Positions 18,921 to 29,044 of a stretch of 64,000 nucleotides of DNA are shown here, one piece after another. The notes under the pieces were generated by a model. The model ran no database searches and was not told where the DNA came from. It saw only the letters and a program-made list of their open reading frames with translations. The number at the start of each line of letters is the position of its first letter. Position 1 is the stretch's first letter. Source of the stretch: Hyphomicrobium_A sp963726795 (GTDB lineage: Bacteria > Pseudomonadota > Alphaproteobacteria > Rhizobiales > Hyphomicrobiaceae); contig CAVSDD010000007.1 of the NCBI GenBank assembly GCA_963726795.1, positions 1-64,000 of the forward strand. Direction: 5' to 3'. The position numbers and the translations under genes were made by a program.

Positions 18921-20087
18921 CGGCGATCAAACTCAAACACCTTGAGCGGTTCGCCGATCGTCACGGCAAGGTTCGCTATTATTTCCGGCGCGGCAAGGGT
19001 GCGCGTACTCCGCTTTGCGGTGATCCGGGCTCTCCCGAGTTCATGGCTATCTACCAGGCAGCGTTCAGCCAAGCACCCTTGAAGCCTGCCCAGAGGTTCC
19101 GCGGTCCCGAGGGTACATTCGATAGGCTGGTTCAGGACTACTTTTCGAGCCCAGATTACAAGCGACTAACTCTGCAATCCCAGGTCAAGTACCGCAGCAT
19201 CATCGAACGCTTCGTCCATCAGGAGAACATCGGCCACCGACAGGTGAACGAGATGTCGAGGTTGCATGTCCAGAAGATCGTCGCCAAGCGGGTAGCTACT
19301 CCGGCGGCTGCCAACGACGTGCTCAAGAAGCTTCGAATCCTCATCCACTTCGCGATCGACAATGGCTGGCGAAAGGACGACCCAACTGTTCGGATCAAGA
19401 AGTTTGCATCCGGCGAGTTCCATAGCTGGACGGACGAAGAGATTAACATTTATGAGCAGTGCTGGTCCATCGGCAGCAAAGAACGCACCGCGTACGGCTT
19501 GCTTCTCTTCACAGGTCAGCGCGCCTCCGACGTAGCAAAGATGGCCTGGACCGACGTCAGCGACGACGGCATCTGGGTTGTACAGCGAAAGACGAAGGCC
19601 AAACTGTTAATTCCAATACATCCTGCGCTGCAGCGTGATCCTGCCACACTTGGAGCGGCAGACGAAGGCCCAATCCTTCAGACGGCATTTGGGCAAGCCT
19701 TCAGCAACAAAGGCATCAGCAATTTCATGGCGGAGCGCATCGACCAGGCCGGCCTTGCCGACACGCTGCGTTACCCATGGTCTGCGCAAAGCTGCAGCGC
19801 GCAGACTTGCAGAAGCCGGATGCTCGGCGAACGAAATCGCCGCGATCACCGGACATGCGAGTCTGGAGGAGGTCGCACGCTACACGAGAGCTGCTGAGCA
19901 GAAGCGCTTGGCGAGGTCTGCGATGGACCGGCTCGTAGCCGACCAAAGCGTGATCAAATTCCCAAACCCAAATCGGGGTTTGGGAATATCTGGCGAAAAA
20001 ACCAATGACATCAACCCGCCGAAGGAAAAATGGCGGTCCCTACGGAAGTTGAACCCGTCTTTCAAGATTGAAAATCTCGCGTCCTAA
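18917..20087 (+). CDS. Tyrosine recombinase/integrase coupled to excisionase, frame-broken
   Basis: About 390 residues when joined. The N-terminal part has HGKVRYYFRRGKGARTPL typical of this Hyphomicrobiales integrase group, a core-binding domain, then LLLFTGQRASDVAKMAW (Arg) and VVQRKTKAKLLIPIHP (Lys). A break near 19775 shifts the rest: THGLRKAAARRLAEAGCS, ITGHASLEEVARYTRA (His and Tyr) to a TAA/TGA at 20087. GTG start overlaps the excisionase-like gene. The C-terminal region encodes a perfect inverted repeat at 19958-19987. Confidence 0.82.
19958..19987. repeat. Perfect 12-bp inverted repeat inside the integrase 3' end
   Basis: ATTCCCAAACCC (19958-19969) and GGGTTTGGGAAT (19976-19987) are exact inverted copies separated by six bases. 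One arm repeats a motif found at 17951-17962 upstream of the excisionase-integrase pair. Possible recombinase arm site or RNA hairpin. Confidence 0.6.
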
Positions 20088-20103
20088 CCGATAGACGAAG
20101 GGA

Positions 20104-20132
20104 CCGAAGCGCCTCCCTATAGGGGCCTTCGG
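20104..20132. terminator. Hairpin between convergent integrase and recJ
   Basis: CCGAAG at 20104-20109 pairs with CTTCGG at 20127-20132, with further G-C pairing inside around a CTATA loop. It sits in the 76-base gap between the convergent genes, a natural bidirectional terminator position, but no U-run follows. Confidence 0.45.
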
Positions 20133-20163
20133 CGGCGCGCGCAAGGCAAGGGCATCCACCCCC

Positions 20164-22032
20164 TCAACCCTGCCGGCGCGGGTCGGCCGCATCCTCGATC
20201 ATCAGCTCGATTTTTTCCCGTCCGCCCCAGGTTGAGCGCTTCAGGTTTCCCGCCACGTGGATCGGCAGGCCGCCCGTTTGCATGAGGAGATCGCCCAGCG
20301 GCTCGCGCGCGGCGCGAAACGCGATCCCCTCAAGTCGCGAGCCGTCGGGAGCCTCCAGCACGCAGCGCACATGCGCGTCGCCGACGATCTTGGCATAGCG
20401 CACGTGCGTGGCCGGAAAGGCGAAGCGCGGCGCCGGATTGCCCTGCCCATACGGCCCGACGCGGTTGATGAGATCGAGCAGCTCGTCGCTCGCGCCGCCC
20501 GCGGTCAGCGCGCCGTCGAGCTCGAGCCCGCTGCGCGCGCGCGCCTCGGTCACGTTCTCCTGCAGCCGGGCGTGCAGAAACTCCTGCACGATGGCGAGCT
20601 TGTCGCGGGCAACCGTCAGGCCGGCCGCCATGGCGTGGCCGCCGCCCTTGACGAGATGCCCCGCTGCCGTGGCTGCACGCACCGCCGCGCCGATGTCGGC
20701 GCCGCTGACGGAGCGCAGCGAGCCCGTGCCCAGCGCGTTCGCGGTGTCGTCCTCCCACGCGATGACACACGCGGGGCGGTGAAACCGCTCGCACAGACGG
20801 CTCGCGATGAGCCCGACGACGCCGCGGTGCCAGGCCGGCGAGCCGACCACCAGCACGGAAGTCTCCGGCGCGGCGGTGAGCGTTGCGTCCGCCAGCGCCA
20901 GCGCCTCCTCCAGGATCTGCTTTTCGAGCGCGCGCCGCTCCTTGTTGAGGCGGTCGAGCAGCACGGCGATGCGCGCGGCTTCGGTTTCGTCCTCGCCGGC
21001 CAGAAGGCGGGAGCCCAGCGCGGCGTCGCCGATGCGGCCGCCGGCATTGATGCGCGGACCCAGAATGAACCCGAGATGATAGGGCGTCGGCGGCTCGTCG
21101 AGACCCGCTGCGTCGCTCAGCGCCTTGAGCCCGACGTTGCGGCGCCAGCGCATCACCTGCAGACCTTGCGAGACGAACGCGCGGTTCAATCCGACGAGCG
21201 GGACCACGTCGGCGACGGTCGCGAGCGCGACGAGGTCGAGCTCGGCCATCAGGTCGGGCTCGGATATGCCGCCCGGCTTGTAGAAGCCGCGCCGTTTCAA
21301 TTCGCGCTTGGTCGCGACCAGCACCATGAACGCCACACCGGCGGCGCACAGCGACCCGAGCCCCGAGACATCGTCCTGGCGGTTGGGATTGACGATCGCG
21401 TGCGCGATGGGAAGCTGCTCGTCGGCCTGATGGTGATCGATGACGATGGTGTCGCACGCAAGCTCGGCCGCGCGCGCGAGCGGCTCGACGCTCGTCGTGC
21501 CGCAGTCGACCGTGACGATGAGCTTGGCGCCGTCCTTGATGAGGCCTTCGATCGCGGGTGTGTTGGGGCCGTAGCCTTCAAACATCCGGTCGGGAATGTA
21601 GATGCGGGCATCGAGCCCGTGCGCGCGCAGAAAACGGGCGAGCAGCGCCGACGACGCCGCGCCATCGACATCGTAGTCGCCAAACAGCGCCACGGCCTGT
21701 CGCGCCTCGATGGCATCGGCGAGACGCGCAGCGGCAACGTCCATGTCGCGCAGCGTGCTCGGATCGGGCATCAAGGCTTTGAGCGTCGGATTGAGTACGG
21801 TCGGGACGTCGTCGACGGCAATGCCGCGCGCGGCGAGCACGCGGCCCAAGAGCTCGGGAAGTCCATGGCGCTGGCTGATGGCGGCGGCGCGCGCCTGCAA
21901 GTCAGTGCTCAACCGCTCGCGCCAGACGAGCCCGCGAGCCGAATTCTCCACACCCAGGAACGCTGCGCTTTCGGCGCGTTCCTCTTTCCGCTTGCGCACT
22001 GCACCCATGGCCCGACCCTGCACCGATTCCAA
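20164..22032 (-). CDS. recJ: Single-stranded-DNA-specific exonuclease RecJ
   Basis: 5'-3' single-strand exonuclease of the DHH superfamily acting in RecF-type recombination and mismatch repair. Catalytic motifs are visible: FGDYDVDGAASSAL (motif I), VTVDCGTTS (II), VIDHHQADEQLPIAHAIVNP (III), LGSLCAAGVAF (IV), then DHHA1 GPRINAGGRIGDAALGSRLL and VVGSPAWHRGVVGLIASRL, and GGGHAMAAGLTV, followed by the OB domain. 622 residues, intact. A second ATG at 22008 is an equally possible start. In related genomes recJ lies directly by glpX and hom; here about 4.6 kb separates them. Confidence 0.95.
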   Translation of the reverse strand: MESVQGRAMGAVRKRKEERAESAAFLGVENSARGLVWRERLSTDLQARAAAISQRHGLPELLGRVLAARGIAVDDVPTVLNPTLKALMPDPSTLRDMDVAAARLADAIEARQAVALFGDYDVDGAASSALLARFLRAHGLDARIYIPDRMFEGYGPNTPAIEGLIKDGAKLIVTVDCGTTSVEPLARAAELACDTIVIDHHQADEQLPIAHAIVNPNRQDDVSGLGSLCAAGVAFMVLVATKRELKRRGFYKPGGISEPDLMAELDLVALATVADVVPLVGLNRAFVSQGLQVMRWRRNVGLKALSDAAGLDEPPTPYHLGFILGPRINAGGRIGDAALGSRLLAGEDETEAARIAVLLDRLNKERRALEKQILEEALALADATLTAAPETSVLVVGSPAWHRGVVGLIASRLCERFHRPACVIAWEDDTANALGTGSLRSVSGADIGAAVRAATAAGHLVKGGGHAMAAGLTVARDKLAIVQEFLHARLQENVTEARARSGLELDGALTAGGASDELLDLINRVGPYGQGNPAPRFAFPATHVRYAKIVGDAHVRCVLEAPDGSRLEGIAFRAAREPLGDLLMQTGGLPIHVAGNLKRSTWGGREKIELMIEDAADPRRQG

Positions 22033-22113
22033 GCGGCGCAGTCGACCATTTACGGGCGGGCTTGGCGAGGCTGGGGCATCTCTTCTCCCCAGCTTACGGC
22101 TTGGCTTTGAGCG

Positions 22114-23239
22114 CTACTGACCCTGGGCGGTGCGCTTGCCGCGAATGGCGAGGAGCAGGTTCGACTCGCGCGGACGCCAGCGATAGCCGATGCCGAAGTC
22201 GAGACTGCCCGCGTGCTCCTTGCGATAGAGCGAGCTCAGTTGCTGCTGATAGGTGTGCGGGAAAAGCCCGAGCGGCTGCAGGTAGTTTCCGAAGGGATAG
22301 AGCTTCCACTCGTCGTCCTTGAAGTAGCGGACGGGGATGCCGAGAATCGTCCTCCACGATCGCATCGCTGTGATCGAGGATGAAACTGCGCACTGTCGCG
22401 AAGTTGTCCGAGTGCAGCAGATAGGACGCGCTCTTGAGGAAGCTGTCGCCGCGCCCAAGACCATCACAGAATTTCAGGAAGCCGCTGCTCTTCACGCCGC
22501 TTTCGGAAAGGTCGGTCGAGAAGTAGTAGAGCGTCTGCTTCTTGCCGTCCGCCCCGGTCGAGAACACGATCTTGGCGCCCTGCGCCGCGTTGCGGTCGGC
22601 CTTATCCGACGCGGGATGAATGGTGCCGTCGGGGTCGATCGTCACCAGGCTCGCCTCGTGAATGGTCTTGCCCGATCGCGCCAGGAACACATAAAGGATC
22701 GGCACGGTGCCGCTGAAGCGGCCGCCGCTCAGCTCGTGACGCATCTTTTTTGTGATGAAGAAGCTGTAGCTCAGCACCGAGTTGAGCGAGCCCTCGATGC
22801 GGCCGAGACCGCCCGACAGCGTCGCCGCCGACACGCCATTCAAGTCGGGTATCTCGCCGACCGGCTCGAGCGCGCTCAAGACGTAGGTGTCTGCGCCGGG
22901 GAGAAATGCGTCCGCGTACAAGAAGTCGGGACCGCTGAACATGTAGAAGACGACCGGCTTGCGCTGCGTCAGGTTCTGCGTCGACCAGGCCCTGATCTTC
23001 TCGATCTGGCGCTTATCGAGCGCGGACCAGGCGGAATCGAAGCGCTTGGCGTGCGACTGCCAGCTGCGGTCGCTGGTGAACTTGGCGAGCGGCGATCCCG
23101 CGGCCGGCGCCATGCCGGCAAGGATGCGCGCCGTATCATCTGCGGTCGCCGTATCGGCGGCCGAAGCGCCGGAAGCCAACGCGAGCACGAAGCCGGCTGC
23201 TAGGATCGCCCGGCGTGTGATCGATCGCGTGTCAAACAT
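22114..23239 (-). CDS. Exported protein of unknown function, frame-broken
   Basis: About 375 residues when joined. N-terminus RRAILAAGFVLALASGASAA is a twin-arginine-like or Sec signal peptide (RSITRRAIL). The mature part includes KPVVFYMFSGPDFLYADAFL and FFITKKMRHEL, with a break near 22355, after which YFKDDEWKLYPFGNYLQPLG continues in another frame. I do not recognise a domain. Starts 4 bases after the APC permease stop, so it is probably in one operon with it, but the functional link is unknown. Confidence 0.65.
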
Positions 23240-23243
23240 CGTC

Positions 23244-24605
23244 TCAGCTTTCGGTTATGGCGCGATTGCGCGCCGCTGCCATGGAGAGTGCATAAATCCC
23301 GAGTCCGGCCAGCATAGTGCCGATGCTGGCGAGCGATTCATACGGCCGCTCAAGCAACAGGTAGTACATCATGAATGCGGTCACAGCGAGGAAAACGAGG
23401 GGCGTAAAGGGGTAGCCCCACATGCGGTAGGGCCGCTCCAGATCGGGCTGGCGCACGCGAAGAACGATCACGCCGAGCACGGCCAGGAACGAGCAGAACG
23501 TCAGACTGAACTGGATATATTCGAGCACCGCCTCGAAGCTCCGAGTCAGCAGCAGCGCGGTCGTCACCAGCATCTGAAACAGGATCGCGACGACGGGGGC
23601 GCCGGTGCTCGAGCGGTAGGCGAAAATGCGCAGCATGGGCATGTCCTCGCCCATCACCATGGTGACGCGCGGGCCAATCCAGGTCATGGCGCTGATGGAC
23701 GAGATGAGGCCTAAGCAAATCAGCGCGCCGACGACGCGACCGCCGGCCTCGCCGAAGATGTGCTGGCCGGCGACGAGCGCGACGTCCACCCTGCCCGCCA
23801 TCTGGTCGATCGGCGTCGTGTACAGGAAGACGGCGTTGAGGCTGACGTAAAGCAGGATGACGATCAGCGTCGCCGAAATGAGCGCTCTCGGCAGGCTGCG
23901 CTGCGGATCTTGGACTTCGCCCGCGATGTAGGTCGCGGCGTTCCAGCCCGAGTAGGCGTACATGACGAACACGAGGCCGACCGCGAACGGGGCGCCCGTC
24001 ATGTAGTTCAAGTCTATGCTCGATGGCGCAAACGAGATCGGCTGCGGTGTGCCGACGACGAGCCCCGCGACGATCAGCACAGCGATCAGGAACAGCTTGA
24101 GGCCCGTCGAGACGTTGTGGAACGCGCTGCCGAGCTTTACCCCGCTCAGGTGCACGAGCCCGACGAGCCAGGTCGCGGCTAGCCCGAGGAGCAGCACCGG
24201 CGCGCCCGGCACGACGCCGGCGAAGTAGTTGCCGAATGCCATGGCGGCGAGCGCGACCGGTGCCGCGAAGCCGACGGCCGCCGACACCCAGCCGGCGACG
24301 AAGCCAAGCGCCTGGCTGTAGATGCGCGATAAAAAGTTGTATTCCCCGCCCGAGCGCGGCAACGCCGCAGCGAGCTCCGCGTACGACAGCGCACCGCACA
24401 GGGCCGCGATGCCGCCGACGATCCACAGCATCAGCACCGAGAAGGCCGAGTGAATGTCGATGACCTGGAAGCCGAGGCTGGTGAAGACCCCGATGCCGAT
24501 CATGTCGGCAATGGCCAACGCCGCCGCCGTGGTCGTGGTCACCGTACGCAATTCCACCGGGCGCTCCTCTGAAGAGGGCGCGCCGATCGTGCCTGCGATT
24601 GCCAT
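23244..24605 (-). CDS. APC-family amino acid permease
   Basis: 453 residues with twelve hydrophobic helices. The N-terminal consensus of the amino acid-polyamine-organocation family is clear (IADMIGIGVFTSLGFQ, LCGALSYAELAAALPRSGGE, YNFLSRIYSQALGFVAGWVS), and TM6 carries FVMYAYSGWNAATYIAGEV. The closest general type is LAT-like or YkbA-like amino acid antiporters; the substrate cannot be read. Upstream of and probably co-transcribed with the exported protein at 22114-23239. Confidence 0.88.
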   Translation of the reverse strand: MAIAGTIGAPSSEERPVELRTVTTTTAAALAIADMIGIGVFTSLGFQVIDIHSAFSVLMLWIVGGIAALCGALSYAELAAALPRSGGEYNFLSRIYSQALGFVAGWVSAAVGFAAPVALAAMAFGNYFAGVVPGAPVLLLGLAATWLVGLVHLSGVKLGSAFHNVSTGLKLFLIAVLIVAGLVVGTPQPISFAPSSIDLNYMTGAPFAVGLVFVMYAYSGWNAATYIAGEVQDPQRSLPRALISATLIVILLYVSLNAVFLYTTPIDQMAGRVDVALVAGQHIFGEAGGRVVGALICLGLISSISAMTWIGPRVTMVMGEDMPMLRIFAYRSSTGAPVVAILFQMLVTTALLLTRSFEAVLEYIQFSLTFCSFLAVLGVIVLRVRQPDLERPYRMWGYPFTPLVFLAVTAFMMYYLLLERPYESLASIGTMLAGLGIYALSMAAARNRAITES

Positions 24606-24942
24606 AGAAGACCTGCGGTAGCGCTCGTCCCGGTTGAGACCCTAGGGGAGGGTGTGGAGGGGGGCAATCTCACACCCGACTTCGCCCAAACACGTTGCCG
24701 AATTACATCGCTCGTGAAGTCACAGCGCCTGCCAAACACCGGCCCGCGACACAGTTGTTCCGGCGAAAAAGGCCAACGTGTGGACAACATTTGCACTTAT
24801 CGCATCGGTCTGGCCGACTGTGGCCTGATTCGTGCAACCTCGCGCCGGCTATAGGAGTTGAGCACCGGAAGATCATTTGGAATTGAGCCAATATTTAGGG
24901 GCCTTGGAGCACAGTCGGCCAAGGAAGAGAATAGAGGGGGAG
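24606..24942. other. Divergent intergenic region
   Basis: 337 bases between the divergent permease and secreted hydrolase, A+T-richer in the middle, expected to hold both promoters. No operator or RNA structure recognised. An in-frame upstream extension of the hydrolase to 24877 is possible but lacks a signal peptide start. Confidence 0.5.
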
Positions 24943-26049
24943 ATGCATCCTCTGCGATTCATCGGTAACGGCGTTGTAGTGGCGACCGCTGCGTTTGTGC
25001 TGATGCCGCTCGGCGATTGGGCGCAAGCGCGGAATTCATGGACGTCCAGCAGTTCCTGGACCAGCACCGTCACGGCCATTCCTCCGCCGCTCGCGGTGCC
25101 GACACCCGTGCGCGTGCGGCCGCCAAAGCGCCTACCCGCACCTAAGCCCGTGCAGGCAAAGAGCCGCCCGCTGAAGCAGGATGTCACTGCGCTCGTTCCC
25201 TTCGACACCGCCCCCTTCCCCTACAACGGCACCGTCGCCGCCTCCGACAAGCCCTTCTGGAATGTCGAGGAGGACGGCCGCCGCGGGCACAAGACGTCTT
25301 TCGGCCGGCTCTACTGGGAAGACGAGACTTACAGCGACAACCGCGTCCTGCTGCACATCCCCAAGGGCTTCGACATCAAGAAGCCGGCGGTGATGATCGT
25401 GTTTTTCCACGGCCATGGCGCAACGCTGCGCCGCGATGTGCTGCAGCGCCAGCGCGTGCCCGATCAGATCACGGCGTCGGGTGCGAACGCGGTGCTGGTC
25501 GCGCCGCAGTTCGCGTCCGATGCCTCCGATTCAAGCTGCGGCAAATTCTGGGAGCCCGGCGCCTTCGGCCGCTTCGTCGGCGAAGCCGCCCAGCAGCTCG
25601 CCCGCATGCACGGCGATCCGCGCGCAAACCGTACCTTCGCCAGCATGCCGATCGTTATCGTGGCCTACAGCGGCGGCTATCTCCCCGCGGCAATGAGTGC
25701 CTCCAAGGGCGGCTTGATGAACCGCGTGCGCGGCGTCGTGCTCCTCGATGCGCTCTATGGCGAGGTCGACAAGTTCGCATCCTGGATCGAGCGGGATCGC
25801 TCCGCGTTTTTCGTCAGCACGTATCTCGGCTCCACCGAGGCCAAGAACGCCCAGCTCGAACACATCCTCACCGATCGCTACGTCTCTTATGACACCGCGC
25901 TCGAGCCGCGCTTGCAGCCGGGGAGCGTGACCATCTTCCCCGGCGCCACCGGCTCGACCGACGTGACGCATCGCAATCTCGTCACGCACGCGTGGGTCGA
26001 TTACCCCATCGCCGACATTCTGCGCCGCATGCGCCAATACCAGCGCTAA
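24943..26049 (+). CDS. Secreted alpha/beta-hydrolase-like protein
   Basis: Start at ATG 24943, which gives a signal peptide (FIGNGVVVATAAFVLMPLG, cleavage near QA-RN) and lies behind a purine-rich AAGGAAGAG stretch. A Pro/Val-rich linker follows. The catalytic half has FFHGHGA (oxyanion region), VIVAYSGGYLPAAMSA (G/S-x-S-G nucleophile elbow), VVLLDALYGE (acid) and a late His around DVTHRNLVTHAWVDYP. About 368 residues. Probably an exported esterase or lipase; substrate unknown. Confidence 0.7.
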   Translation: MHPLRFIGNGVVVATAAFVLMPLGDWAQARNSWTSSSSWTSTVTAIPPPLAVPTPVRVRPPKRLPAPKPVQAKSRPLKQDVTALVPFDTAPFPYNGTVAASDKPFWNVEEDGRRGHKTSFGRLYWEDETYSDNRVLLHIPKGFDIKKPAVMIVFFHGHGATLRRDVLQRQRVPDQITASGANAVLVAPQFASDASDSSCGKFWEPGAFGRFVGEAAQQLARMHGDPRANRTFASMPIVIVAYSGGYLPAAMSASKGGLMNRVRGVVLLDALYGEVDKFASWIERDRSAFFVSTYLGSTEAKNAQLEHILTDRYVSYDTALEPRLQPGSVTIFPGATGSTDVTHRNLVTHAWVDYPIADILRRMRQYQR

Positions 26050-26060
26050 GCCGGTTCGCG

Positions 26061-26585
26061 CTAGCTGCGATAGTGGCGCCACAACCGCAACAGCGTGCGG
26101 TGAATTTCGCCCGGGGCCTCGCTGAACGGCTCCAGGTTGATGCGCACCACGTTCGATTGCCCCATCGACCACGGCAGCCGCATCAGCGAGCGATAGAACG
26201 GCTGCTCGCGCCAGTCGGCGACGAGCGCGCTCGACAGCAGCATGTTGAGCCCGATCTGCAGCTCGTGCAGCGTATTGGCGCGCTCGGCGATCTCGATCAT
26301 GTCGATGCGGTCGATGGCGCGCCACCGGATCAAGCCGAAGCCTTGGATGAAGATCCCGTACTGGTTGGCACCGAGCGTGGGGCGGCGCGTCTCGAGCAAG
26401 GGATAGTTGTAGTAGGTCACCCCGGCGGCACCGGCGCAAAGAATGAGCCACAGCGTCTGCCCCGTCATCCAGGCAGCGCCCAGCAGGACAAGCGTCAAGG
26501 CAGCCATCACGTAGACGGGAAACTGAATTTCGTCGCGGTTGTAGGTAACCGAGTAGCCGCCGGCCTGGTTCTCTTCCACGCGCAA
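26061..26585 (-). CDS. Membrane protein with PH-like cytoplasmic part
   Basis: 174 residues. Two adjacent transmembrane helices (VYVMAALTLVLLGAAWMTG, LWLILCAGAAGVTYYNY) are followed by a soluble part with YGIFIQGFGLIRWRAIDRID, which resembles bacterial PH-like domains where a G-x-R-W-x-D-I strand repeats. Family not certain, function unknown. It is downstream of glpX on the same strand and separated by about 95 bases. Confidence 0.65.
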   Translation of the reverse strand: MRVEENQAGGYSVTYNRDEIQFPVYVMAALTLVLLGAAWMTGQTLWLILCAGAAGVTYYNYPLLETRRPTLGANQYGIFIQGFGLIRWRAIDRIDMIEIAERANTLHELQIGLNMLLSSALVADWREQPFYRSLMRLPWSMGQSNVVRINLEPFSEAPGEIHRTLLRLWRHYRS

Positions 26586-26679
26586 TCCCTTCGACGTGCC
26601 TCATCCGCGGCAACGCTCGAGACCGCGGCGAGGTCCATCATCGAGCAACGCCGGTGGCGGTCAAGATCGATTGAGCGCT

Positions 26680-27667
26680 TTAGCCGAAGCGCGCGGCGAC
26701 GTTGCGGAACTTCGTCTTGATGCGCCGCACGCTTCCCGTATGTGAGCGCATGACGAGGGTCTCGGTCTCGGCCGTGTCGCCGTGGAAATGCACGCCGTCG
26801 AGCAGCGATCCGTCGGTGACGCCGGTCGCGGAGAGGATAACGTCGCCCGAGGCCATGTCCTCGAGCACGAATTTGCGGTTGATGTCGGAGATGCCCATCT
26901 TCTCGGCGCGCTTGCGCTCCTCGTCCGAGCGTGGGCATCAGGCGTCCCTGCATCTGGCCGCCGGTGCAGCGCAGAGCGCCAGCCGCGAGCACGCCTTCGG
27001 GCGCTCCGCCCGAGCCCAGGTAGATGTCGATCCCCGTGTGCGCCGGGTCGGTTGTCCAGATGACGCCCGCGATGTCGCCGTCGGGGATGAGTTGCACGGC
27101 GGCGCCAGCAGCGCGTACGGCCGCGATCAGCTCGGCGTGGCGCGGCCGATCGAGGATGCACGCGGTCACCTCGGCGATCGGCACGCCCTTCGCCCTGGCA
27201 AGCGCAGTGAGATTGTCGGCGATCGAGGCGTCGAGATCGACGAGGCCGGGCGGGTAGCCCGGGCCGATCGCGATCTTGTTCATGTACATGTCCGGGGCAT
27301 GCAAGAGCCCGCCGCGCTCGGAGATCGCCAGCACGGCGAGCGCATTGGGCATCGCCTTGGCGCAGATCGTGGTGCCTTCGAGCGGATCGACCGCGATGTC
27401 GACTTCGGGCCCCTCGCCCGATCCGACCTTCTCGCCGATGAACAGCATCGGCGCTTCGTCCATCTCGCCTTCGCCGATGACGACGGTGCCGCGGATCGAA
27501 AGATTTGCCAGCTCGCGGCGCATGGCATCGACCGCGGCTTTGTCGGCCGCCTTCTCCTGCCCGCGTCCGCGCAGGCGCGCTGCTGCGATCGCTGCGGCTT
27601 CGGTGACGCGCGCGACCTCGAGCACCAGCATGCGGTCAAGGCCCGACTTCACGCCCGTTTCTGCCAT
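26680..27667 (-). CDS. glpX: Class II fructose-1,6-bisphosphatase, frame-broken
   Basis: Hydrolyses fructose-1,6-bisphosphate (in some bacteria also sedoheptulose-1,7-bisphosphate) in gluconeogenesis. The start at 27667 has GGGAAGGG behind it. GlpX motifs: VIGEGEMDEAPMLFIGE, DIAVDPLEGTT (metal site), KAMPNALAVLAISERGGL, IYLGSGGAPEGVLAAGALRC. The break near 26930 shifts the C-terminal 80 residues (MGISDINRKFVLEDMASGD, FSATGVTDG-like ILSATGVTDGSLLDGV) into another frame ending FRNVAARFG. The break is in a conserved stretch, so sequence error is likely. Follows hom by 17 bases. Confidence 0.9.
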
Positions 27668-27684
27668 GACCAATCCCTTCCCAC

Positions 27685-29031
27685 TCACCGCCGATCATCC
27701 CCATTGAGCTTCTCGATGCGGATGACCTGCGGACGCTCGGATACCTTGCCGTCGCGCTCGATCGCATCGACCGCCTGCCGGATCGCTTCCTCGGTCGTCT
27801 CGTGCGTGATCATGATAACAGGCGCCGGCGTTCCCGGGTTCAGCCGTGCGCCGATCCCCGGCAGCGCCGAGCGGGGGCGCCGCTGCACGATGCTCTCGAT
27901 CGAGACCTCGCGGTCTCCCATGCGCTTTGCAATCGCCGCCATTGCGCCGGGCCGATCGTAGACCGCAAGGCGCACGTAGTAGGCGCCCTGATGCGCGCCG
28001 AGCTTGGCCTTCTTGTGCGGTTTCAAATTGCGGGTCTGCGTGACGAACGGCGGCATGATGTTGCCGCGCGCGATGTCGAGAATGTCGGCGGCGACCGACG
28101 AGGCGGTCGCGTTGGCGCCCGCGCCCGGCCCGATCAGCAGCAGGCTGCCGCAGTAGTCGGCATCGATCGCGACTGCGTTGGTCACACCCGCGACCTGCGC
28201 GATCGCCGAATCCTTGGGCACCATCGCGGGATTGACCCGCGCTTCGATGCCGCCCTCGGCGCGCATGGCGACACCCAGCAGCTTGATGCGGTAGCCCATG
28301 TCCTCGGCGGCCTCGATGTCGGCCTCGCTGATGGACTGGATTCCCTCGACGTGAATTTGGTTGAACGCGATCTTGGTTCCGAACGCGAGGCTGGTCAGGA
28401 TCGCAAGCTTATGCGCGGTGTCGAAGCCGCCGACGTCGAACGTCGGATCGGCCTCGGCGTAGCCGCGCGCCTGCGCTTCCTTCAGAACCTCTTTGAACGA
28501 GCGGTGCTCGTCTGCCATCGTCGTCAGGATGTAATTGCAGGTGCCGTTGAGAATCCCATAGATGCGGCGCACCTCGTTGGCGCTGAGCGACTCCCGCAGC
28601 GCCTTGATGACGGGAATGCCGCCGGCCACGGCGGCTTCGAAGTTGAGCGCGACGTTGTGATCTTCCGCGAGCTTTGCCAGCGCGACGCCGTGCTCGGCGA
28701 GCAGCGCCTTGTTCGCGGTGACGACGTGCTTGCCTGCGCGCAGTGCGGCCTCGACCGCGTCTTTCGCCACGCCGTCCGAGCCGCCGATCAATTCAACGAA
28801 CACCGAGATCGACGGATCGCTCGCCAGCGCGACCGGGTCGGCGAACCAAGTCAGCCCCTCGGTCTTGACGCTGCGCGACTTGCGCTTGTCGCGCGCGGAG
28901 ATGCCGGCGATGCGGATCTGCCGCCCCGCCCGCTCCTCGAGACGATCCTTGTGGTGCTCGAGCAAGTGCAGGAGGCCCGCGCCGACGGTGCCAAGGCCGG
29001 CGATGCCCAAAATAAGAGGCTGCTGCTGCAT
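27685..29031 (-). CDS. hom: Homoserine dehydrogenase
   Basis: NAD(P)-dependent reduction of aspartate semialdehyde to homoserine, the branch point to threonine and methionine. 448 residues: Rossmann motif GIAGLGTVGAGLL at the N-terminus, VVTANKALLAEHG, catalytic region ILNGTCNYILTTM and AEADPTFDVGGFDTAHKLAI, and a C-terminal ACT domain (VYDRPGAMAAIAKRMGDREV) for feedback control by threonine. Sits 13 bases after the aminotransferase and 17 before glpX, one operon. It shares its pathway with metY at 38-39 kb. Confidence 0.96.
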   Translation of the reverse strand: MQQQPLILGIAGLGTVGAGLLHLLEHHKDRLEERAGRQIRIAGISARDKRKSRSVKTEGLTWFADPVALASDPSISVFVELIGGSDGVAKDAVEAALRAGKHVVTANKALLAEHGVALAKLAEDHNVALNFEAAVAGGIPVIKALRESLSANEVRRIYGILNGTCNYILTTMADEHRSFKEVLKEAQARGYAEADPTFDVGGFDTAHKLAILTSLAFGTKIAFNQIHVEGIQSISEADIEAAEDMGYRIKLLGVAMRAEGGIEARVNPAMVPKDSAIAQVAGVTNAVAIDADYCGSLLLIGPGAGANATASSVAADILDIARGNIMPPFVTQTRNLKPHKKAKLGAHQGAYYVRLAVYDRPGAMAAIAKRMGDREVSIESIVQRRPRSALPGIGARLNPGTPAPVIMITHETTEEAIRQAVDAIERDGKVSERPQVIRIEKLNGDDRR

Positions 29032-29044
29032 GACAACGTGATGA

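Noticed and set aside
20257..22110. 617-residue open frame on the plus strand
   Set aside because: It is the antisense shadow of recJ, composed of Arg/Ala/Asp-rich sequence without domains; recJ on the minus strand has all catalytic motifs.
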